Below are positions 8,802 to 12,255 of a stretch of DNA of 12,255 nt, in pieces. This DNA is from Deinococcus sp. GTDB lineage: Bacteria; Deinococcota; Deinococci; Deinococcales; Deinococcaceae. Position numbers and translations under genes: made by a program. Positions within the stretch are counted from its first letter, which is position 1. Each line of letters starts with the position of its first letter. The stretch spans positions 1-12,255 of the forward strand of contig NZ_JAGLBB010000072.1 in assembly GCF_018260555.1 (NCBI RefSeq). The letters run 5' to 3'. Under the pieces are notes generated by a model, which did not search any database, was not told the origin of the DNA, and saw only the letters and a program-made list of their open reading frames with translations.

Positions 8802-9147
8802 GGGTCACGGTCAGCGGCTCGCGGGTGGGCTGTCCGGCCAGCGGGCGGGTCGCCCCGACGACTCTTAAGCCCGACGTGTCGTTGCTGCTGGCCGGGAGTT
8901 GCAGGTGTAGCAGTCGCGTGCGGCCCCCCTGCACGCTCAGGACGCTGACCTTCAGTTCCCCGGCGCGCACGCAACGGGCATTTATGGGGCAGCGGCTATC
9001 CTGCGCACGCAATAGTGTCACGCTGGCGCTGCCGAGTGTGGCCGTCTGGCCCAGCGTAAGTGAGACCGTGGCGGCCTGCGCGGCGCCCAGGGCAGAAGCA
9101 CCACTGGCGGCGAGAACGAACAGCAGACGCGACAGGAAACGGGTCAT
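8788..9147 (-). CDS. Small secreted protein of unknown function
   Basis: The 119-residue product has an N-terminal signal peptide (MTRFLSRLLFVLAASGASAL, then GAAQA as a likely cleavage site after about residue 25). The mature part is a small beta-rich domain with a two-cysteine motif, SRCPINARCVRAGELKVSV. This resembles a pattern seen in many small exported or lipoprotein-like hypothetical proteins (CPxxxxCxxAGE), where the cysteines may form a disulfide. No enzyme residues are evident. It is convergent with the transporter gene and overlaps it by 14 bp (8788-8801). Unlike its neighbours it has no TANNNT hexamer immediately before the ATG. Confidence 0.75.
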   Translation of the reverse strand: MTRFLSRLLFVLAASGASALGAAQAATVSLTLGQTATLGSASVTLLRAQDSRCPINARCVRAGELKVSVLSVQGGRTRLLHLQLPASSNDTSGLRVVGATRPLAGQPTREPLTVTLSGR

Positions 9148-9200
9148 GCCGTCACTGTGCCCTGCGAAACTGAGGGCAGCCTGACCGGACGCCCCGGTTC

Positions 9201-9245
9201 TGCTTCAGCCGGGCCTGCTTCAGTCGGGTCTGGTTCAGTCGGGTC
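9201..9245 (-). repeat. 15-bp tandem repeat, three units, carrying repeated in-frame stops
   Basis: Units at 9201-9215, 9216-9230 and 9231-9245 have the form TGCTTCAGTCGGGTC with one to three differences. On the minus strand each unit contains TGA in the same frame, since 15 is divisible by 3. The gene ending at 9235 therefore meets three successive stop codons. Confidence 0.8.
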
Positions 9246-9531
9246 TGGGCGCGCCGCCGTGGTCGCCCCCCCCGTGGTCTGCGCCGCAGTCGGCCAGGGC
9301 ACGGAAGCTGGCGGCCTTGCTGCCCAGGCCCATCTGGTCGTAGCAGCCCGCGAGTTGCAGCGCGAAGAACTCCACGGCGCGGCAGTCCTCGCGGCGTTCA
9401 GCGACTTCCAGGCACGTGCGGTAATGCAGCACGGCGAGGTGATACTGGGCGCTGCGGGCAGCGTGCTCTGCGCGGCAGTGGCTCATGCGGAGGGACACGA
9501 TGTCGCTCTGGGCGCTGATCACGGCGGTCAT
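9235..9531 (-). CDS. Small helical-repeat (TPR-like) protein of unknown function
   Basis: I place the start at ATG 9531 (98 residues) because TACACT lies 7 nt upstream and fits the leaderless pattern of neighbouring genes. The frame is open further upstream, but that part runs into the dispersed repeat. The product is mostly alpha-helical, with paired helices such as SAQYHLAVLHYRTCLEVAER and CRAVEFFALQLAGCYDQMGL, followed by GSKAASFRALADC, as expected of two TPR-like hairpins. The C-terminus is Gly/His/Pro-rich. No catalytic motif is present, so a protein-binding role is a guess. It ends inside a 15-bp tandem repeat that supplies three in-frame stops. Confidence 0.65.
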   Translation of the reverse strand: MTAVISAQSDIVSLRMSHCRAEHAARSAQYHLAVLHYRTCLEVAERREDCRAVEFFALQLAGCYDQMGLGSKAASFRALADCGADHGGGDHGGAPRPD

Positions 9532-9538
9532 GAATGGC

Positions 9539-9544
9539 AGTGTA
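9539..9544 (-). promoter_or_regulatory. -10 hexamer for the small helical-repeat gene
   Basis: TACACT on the minus strand lies 7 nt before ATG 9531. It supports this start over the longer upstream frame. A weak TTCATC occurs at about -35 spacing. Confidence 0.5.
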
Positions 9545-9583
9545 GCCACGACCCGCCGTGGATGAATGAAAGATGAATCAGGT

Positions 9584-9611
9584 TTGACGGTACGAAATGT
9601 GCGTCTATACC
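9584..9611 (+). promoter_or_regulatory. Sigma-70-like promoter with no obvious gene downstream
   Basis: TTGACG (9584-9589), a 16-bp spacer, then TATACC (9606-9611). It points rightward into the dispersed repeat and the 3' end of the RNase gene, so any transcript would be non-coding or antisense. Single-site evidence only. Confidence 0.35.
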
Positions 9612-9645
9612 GTTGTTTTTCGCTGTCGGCAAAATGATAGGGAGT

Positions 9646-9754
9646 CATACGGACTCCGCTAAATTCCGCCGCAGTCGCGAAGGGGCGTCGGCTGTTCCTC
9701 CTCGCATCCGCTCGGATTGATTCGGTGCAGTTCCGAATCAATCGGAATCCGTAT
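9646..9754 (+). repeat. Dispersed palindromic repeat, copy B (internally deleted)
   Basis: It begins CATACGGACT (9646-9655) like copy A and ends GGAATCCGTAT (9744-9754), abutting the RNase stop codon at 9754-9756. About 40-45 bp of the middle, present in copies A and C, are missing. The conserved right part (CTCGCATCCGCTCGGATTGA and on) closely matches copy A. Confidence 0.75.
9715..9743. terminator. Perfect 11-bp stem-loop inside repeat copy B
   Basis: GATTGATTCGG (9715-9725) pairs exactly with CCGAATCAATC (9733-9743) around a 7-nt loop. It sits 11 nt beyond the RNase stop codon (minus strand), so it could shape or stabilise that transcript's 3' end. It has no T-tract, so intrinsic termination is uncertain. 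Confidence 0.4.
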
Positions 9755-11145
9755 CAGACGATGCTGGCGCGCACGCCCAGCGTGCTGAGGTTCACGTCCA
9801 GCAGGCGCACCTGCAGTTCGGTGTTCAGCGGGGCGGGGGTGCTGGTGGGCAGGTCGAAGGCCAGGTCCGGGATCAGCAGGGTCGCCTGCGGGCCGCGCCG
9901 GTCCACGACCACGGCGTTCCATACGCGCCCGGGTTGCGCGGCAATGAAGCGCAGGGTGTGGTGGCGGCGGCTCAGGCGCTCGGCCTGCCGGGTGCCGTCG
10001 GCGTTCAGGCCCGCCTGCGCCACGCGCGCGGCCACATCCTTGCCGCTCAACGGGTCGCGGCCGGTCAGGTGGGCGCGCAGTTGCTGGTGCACCACGAGGT
10101 CCAGGTAGCGGCGCATGGGGCTGGTCGCCTGGGTGTACAGGTCCAGACCCATCCCGGCGTGCGGGCCGGGCGCCGGTTGAAAGCGCGTGCGTGACAGCGT
10201 GCGTCGCCGCGCCCAATCGGCGCTCAGGCCGCTGCCGCGCACCTCGCGCTGGGGTGGGTCCTGCGTGGCGAACGGCAGGGGGATGGCGTGATCGTCGGCG
10301 TAGATGGCGGCGCCCCAGCCGGCCAGGGTCATGCATTCCTGCACCACGGCGCGCATCTCGGGTTTCGGCAGGGGAGTAACGAGGGCGCCGTCAGGTCCGG
10401 CCTTCACGCGCACCTCGGGCAGGTCGATGCTCAGGGCGCCCTCCTGCGTACGCAGTTCGCGGCTGGCGCGGGCCAGGCGGGCCAGGGTCACGAAAGGCTC
10501 CTGCGCCCCGTCCAGCGCGCTCTGCGCCTCGGTGTAGGTCAGGCGGGTGACACGCACGGTCGTGAGTTGCACGTCCACGGCGTCGGCGTTGCCGTCCTCG
10601 TCGAGGTCCAGGCTGATGCTCAGGGCGGGCGTGGTGGGGTGTAGGCCCAGGCCGGTCTTCTCGACCAGTTCGTCGGGCAGCATGCCGATGGTCTGGTCCG
10701 GCAGGTACAGGGTCGCGCCGCGCGCGCGGGCCTCCAGGTCCAGTTCGCTGTCGGCGGGCACCAGGGCGGCCACGTCGGCCACGTGCACCCACAGGCGGGT
10801 CAGGCCGCCGCTCAGGGCTTCGATACCCACGGCGTCGTCCGGGTCGCGATTGCCCTCGTCGTCGATGGCGTAGGCGCTGAGGTGCGTCAGGTCCAGGCGG
10901 GGTTCGTCCGGGAAGTCCGGGACACCCAGCGTGACGGGCTGCGTGGTGGCGCCCAGGCGGTCGGCGTAGGGGGTGCGGCTCTCGTCCCACAGGCCGGCGC
11001 GCAGCAGCAGGGCGTGCGCGGCTTCCGGCGTTTCCGTGAGGCCCAGGTCGCGCAGGGCGCGGCTCTTGGCCTGCTTGCCGCGTGCCAGCAGTTCGATTTC
11101 CGTGCGCTGCGCGGAGCTGAGGTCGGGGGCGGTGGGAAGGCTCAT
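9754..11145 (-). CDS. RNase II-family (RNB domain) exoribonuclease
   Basis: The 463-residue product is shorter than RNase II or RNase R (about 640-800) and lacks two N-terminal cold-shock domains. It starts with a helical region (residues 1-60) instead, as described for the D. radiodurans RNase II-type enzyme. The RNB active site is present: AIDDEGNRDPDDAV places Asp 95, 101, 103 and 104 in the metal-binding positions. The TSPMRRYLDL motif (341-350) corresponds to the conserved SP(I/M)RRYxDL. The last about 60 residues form an S1-like RNA-binding fold. It degrades RNA processively from the 3' end in the cytoplasm. TATGCT lies 7 nt before the ATG, suggesting a leaderless mRNA. Repeat copy B begins right at its stop codon. 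Confidence 0.92.
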   Translation of the reverse strand: MSLPTAPDLSSAQRTEIELLARGKQAKSRALRDLGLTETPEAAHALLLRAGLWDESRTPYADRLGATTQPVTLGVPDFPDEPRLDLTHLSAYAIDDEGNRDPDDAVGIEALSGGLTRLWVHVADVAALVPADSELDLEARARGATLYLPDQTIGMLPDELVEKTGLGLHPTTPALSISLDLDEDGNADAVDVQLTTVRVTRLTYTEAQSALDGAQEPFVTLARLARASRELRTQEGALSIDLPEVRVKAGPDGALVTPLPKPEMRAVVQECMTLAGWGAAIYADDHAIPLPFATQDPPQREVRGSGLSADWARRRTLSRTRFQPAPGPHAGMGLDLYTQATSPMRRYLDLVVHQQLRAHLTGRDPLSGKDVAARVAQAGLNADGTRQAERLSRRHHTLRFIAAQPGRVWNAVVVDRRGPQATLLIPDLAFDLPTSTPAPLNTELQVRLLDVNLSTLGVRASIV

Positions 11146-11152
11146 GGCTCAG

Positions 11153-11158
11153 AGCATA
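11153..11158 (-). promoter_or_regulatory. -10 hexamer for leaderless RNase transcript
   Basis: TATGCT on the minus strand lies 7 nt before ATG 11145, without a ribosome binding site between them. No clear -35 is visible. Confidence 0.5.
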
Positions 11159-11168
11159 AAGCAGGGGC

Positions 11169-11417
11169 GTGCGGGGCACGGGCGAGCCCTGCGTGGACGG
11201 GAACGCCCGCGATCTCAAGGAGGTCGAGCGGGTCCTGGGCGTCTGTGACCCACCGTCCGTTACCCCCCGTGACCCCACCGTCCGCGCCCACTTCGACACG
11301 CCGCTGCGGCCCATCGGCTCCGAAACCGAACTGGCCGACCCGCACGCCGAGGTCCTGAGCAGCCTCGAACGCGGCGAGATAACGCCCGAGGAAGCCGCCC
11401 GCAAACTCCGCCGCTGA
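11169..11417 (+). CDS. Unrecognised protein, probably the 3' part of a gene
   Basis: The frame ends at TGA 11415-11417. From about 11253 its third codon positions are almost all G or C, with clear plus-strand coding character. The C-terminus, EVLSSLERGEITPEEAARKL, resembles the short helical SHOCT-like tail (LxxGxIxxEEAxxxL) found at the end of many bacterial proteins. The start is unclear: GTG 11169 is the first candidate, but it has no convincing ribosome binding site and the N-terminal part looks less protein-like. The minus-strand neighbour is a csaA gene broken close to this stop, so I suspect that a deletion or insertion joined the ends of two genes here. Function unknown. Confidence 0.5.
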   Translation: MRGTGEPCVDGNARDLKEVERVLGVCDPPSVTPRDPTVRAHFDTPLRPIGSETELADPHAEVLSSLERGEITPEEAARKLRR

Positions 11418-11432
11418 ATGGGGGGAGTACCG

Positions 11433-11570
11433 GCCGAAATCCACGCTCAGGCGGTAGGCGGGTCTAGGCGTGCCGCGGGTGGGTTCGGCACTCAGCACGC
11501 GGCCTAGGCGGATGTCCAAGCGGTCGAGGGTGTCGGCGGGCGTGACGGTGTCCCTGAGGGGGGTGGCCAT
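11433..11570 (-). pseudogene. csaA: CsaA-type tRNA-binding protein, N-terminal fragment
   Basis: The frame starts at ATG 11570. It contains DTLDRLDIRLGRVLSAEP and RPAYRLSVDFG, which match the start of CsaA proteins (LDIRxGxIxxAE...PAxKLxIDFG). The match ends at about residue 46. CsaA is normally about 110 residues and continues with a KxSSAQI segment and a VVNF(P)PRxI strand, neither of which follows. The frame stays open through the neighbouring plus-strand gene but reads as its antisense, so the protein is truncated. CsaA is a small dimeric tRNA-binding, export-associated chaperone-like protein. The fragment lies 24 nt downstream of the GNAT gene on the same strand, as in an operon. Confidence 0.7.
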
Positions 11571-11594
11571 GCGGCCAGCGTGGCACGCGCCGGG

Positions 11595-12122
11595 TCAGCG
11601 CAGGGTGCCCAGGTCGGGCCAGCCCATGCGGAGTTCGCGCAGGTCGCCGTCACGCTTCTCGCCGCACTCCAGGCCGCCCTGCCGGGCGTACCAGGAGCGG
11701 GTGGGGTTCACGTCCAGCACCCACAGGGCCATGCTGCGGGCGCCGCGTTCCCGCAGGGCGCCCATGACGGCGCGCAGCAGTGCCTGGCCGGTGCCGTGCC
11801 CCTGCGCGGCCCGCAGGGCGTACAGCGTAAACAGCTCCGAGTCGAAGCCCGGGTGGTCGCGCGCTTCACCCGCCGAAGCGAAGGCGATCACGGTTCCGTC
11901 CGCTTCGGCCACGCGCACCACGTCCTGTCCGGCCGTGATGTTCTGCGTCCAGAACTGGGCGCGCCGCGCCTGCATGTCGGCGCCCGTCATGCGGTCCAGG
12001 AACTCGCCGGGCATCAGGCCTGCGTACGTTTCCCGCCAGCTCTGAACATGAATAGCGGCAATGGCAGGGGCGTCGGCGGGCGTGGCGGCCCGAATGAGGG
12101 GCGGGGTGACCGGGATGGGCAT
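11595..12122 (-). CDS. GNAT-family N-acetyltransferase
   Basis: The 175-residue product has the full GNAT layout. The N-terminus IRAATPADAPAIAAIHVQSW, then RETYAGLMPGEFLD, is typical of the acceptor-side helices. The acetyl-CoA binding motif A is RAAQGHGTGQALLRAVM (R/QxxGxG/A type). It ends with a conserved aromatic stretch, NPTRSWYARQGGLECGEK. It would transfer an acetyl group from acetyl-CoA to an amine; the acceptor (small molecule or protein N-terminus) cannot be told from sequence. The start ATG 12122 has TACCCT 5 nt upstream. The next gene on the strand, 24 nt away, is a truncated csaA. Confidence 0.92.
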   Translation of the reverse strand: MPIPVTPPLIRAATPADAPAIAAIHVQSWRETYAGLMPGEFLDRMTGADMQARRAQFWTQNITAGQDVVRVAEADGTVIAFASAGEARDHPGFDSELFTLYALRAAQGHGTGQALLRAVMGALRERGARSMALWVLDVNPTRSWYARQGGLECGEKRDGDLRELRMGWPDLGTLR

Positions 12123-12127
12123 GGTTC

Positions 12128-12133
12128 AGGGTA
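12128..12133 (-). promoter_or_regulatory. -10 hexamer for the acetyltransferase gene
   Basis: TACCCT on the minus strand lies 5 nt before ATG 12122, slightly closer than at the other genes. It is consistent with a leaderless or nearly leaderless transcript. Confidence 0.4.
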
Positions 12134-12139
12134 AGGGAA

Positions 12140-12159
12140 CGCCGCCCCGGATGGCGGCG
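12140..12159. other. 7-bp stem-loop upstream of the acetyltransferase promoter
   Basis: CGCCGCC (12140-12146) pairs perfectly with GGCGGCG (12153-12159) around a 6-nt loop, where a -35 or operator would lie. It may equally be a GC-rich coincidence. Confidence 0.3.
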
Positions 12160-12176
12160 CAGGTGCGGCGGGTGTG

Positions 12177-12255
12177 ACACGGACTGCCGCTCCACTGCGC
12201 CACAGTCGGAAGGGCGCCGCCTGCGGCTCCATACCGCGAAGGGGCGTCTGCCCTT
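12177..12255 (+). repeat. Dispersed palindromic repeat, copy C (cut by window edge)
   Basis: It begins ACACGGACTGCCGC and continues CACTGCGCCACAGTCGGAAG, CGCCGCCTGCGGCT and ACCGCGAAGGGGCGTCTG. These match copy A block for block in its left half, and copy B in the CGCGAAGGGGCGTC part. The palindromic right half lies beyond the window. Confidence 0.7.

Noticed and set aside
8033..9184. Plus-strand open frame of about 383 codons across the transporter and secreted-protein genes
   Set aside because: It is an alanine/arginine/glycine-rich out-of-frame reading of the transporter, without any family features.
9532..9741. Upstream extension of the small helical-repeat protein to 9741
   Set aside because: This part is encoded by repeat copy B and the promoter region, and TACACT sits just before ATG 9531.

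Overview
The window looks like a chromosomal segment of a Deinococcus species. Three things point there: the high-GC genes, a PriA homologue that has lost its ATPase motifs (as described for D. radiodurans PriA), and a short RNase II-type enzyme resembling the D. radiodurans one. In addition, five genes have a TANNNT -10 hexamer 5-7 nt before the start codon, which suggests leaderless mRNAs.

Left third (1-5192), accessory. It opens with the 3' end of an IS66-like transposase, the remnant of a lipoprotein gene and a dispersed palindromic repeat. A 690-codon gene follows. It has a glutamine/arginine-rich N-terminus with recurring LQR motifs, a DUF4157 (eCIS-core) domain and an AT-rich C-terminal module with a zincin motif. 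Its stop overlaps the start of a small lipoprotein gene (ATGA). Next come an orphan copy of the priA 3' end and a second, 5'-truncated copy of the DUF4157 gene with a different C-terminal module. That copy is joined in frame to a second lipoprotein gene, probably through a one-base change in a C6 run. The two DUF4157 copies share a 639-bp stretch that is identical base for base. The orphan priA tail differs from the resident priA at 18 of 115 bases but at only 1 of 37 residues, so it probably came from another strain or species. I read the locus as a polymorphic-toxin-like cassette (C-terminal effector plus lipoprotein) sitting beside priA. A foreign cassette appears to have entered by homology on one side and illegitimate joining on the other, displacing the resident cassette into a silent copy.

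Centre and right (5215-12255), mostly chromosomal housekeeping. Convergent to the lipoprotein is priA (minus strand), divergently transcribed from an EamA-type DMT transporter gene. A small secreted-protein gene overlaps the transporter's end on the opposite strand. Then come a 98-residue helical-repeat protein gene, a second copy of the dispersed repeat, an RNase II-family gene, the 3' end of an unrecognised gene, a csaA gene cut after about 46 codons, and a GNAT acetyltransferase gene. A third copy of the dispersed repeat runs off the right edge.

The toxin, immunity and import interpretations are inference. The repeats, junctions, overlaps and motifs were read directly from the sequence.
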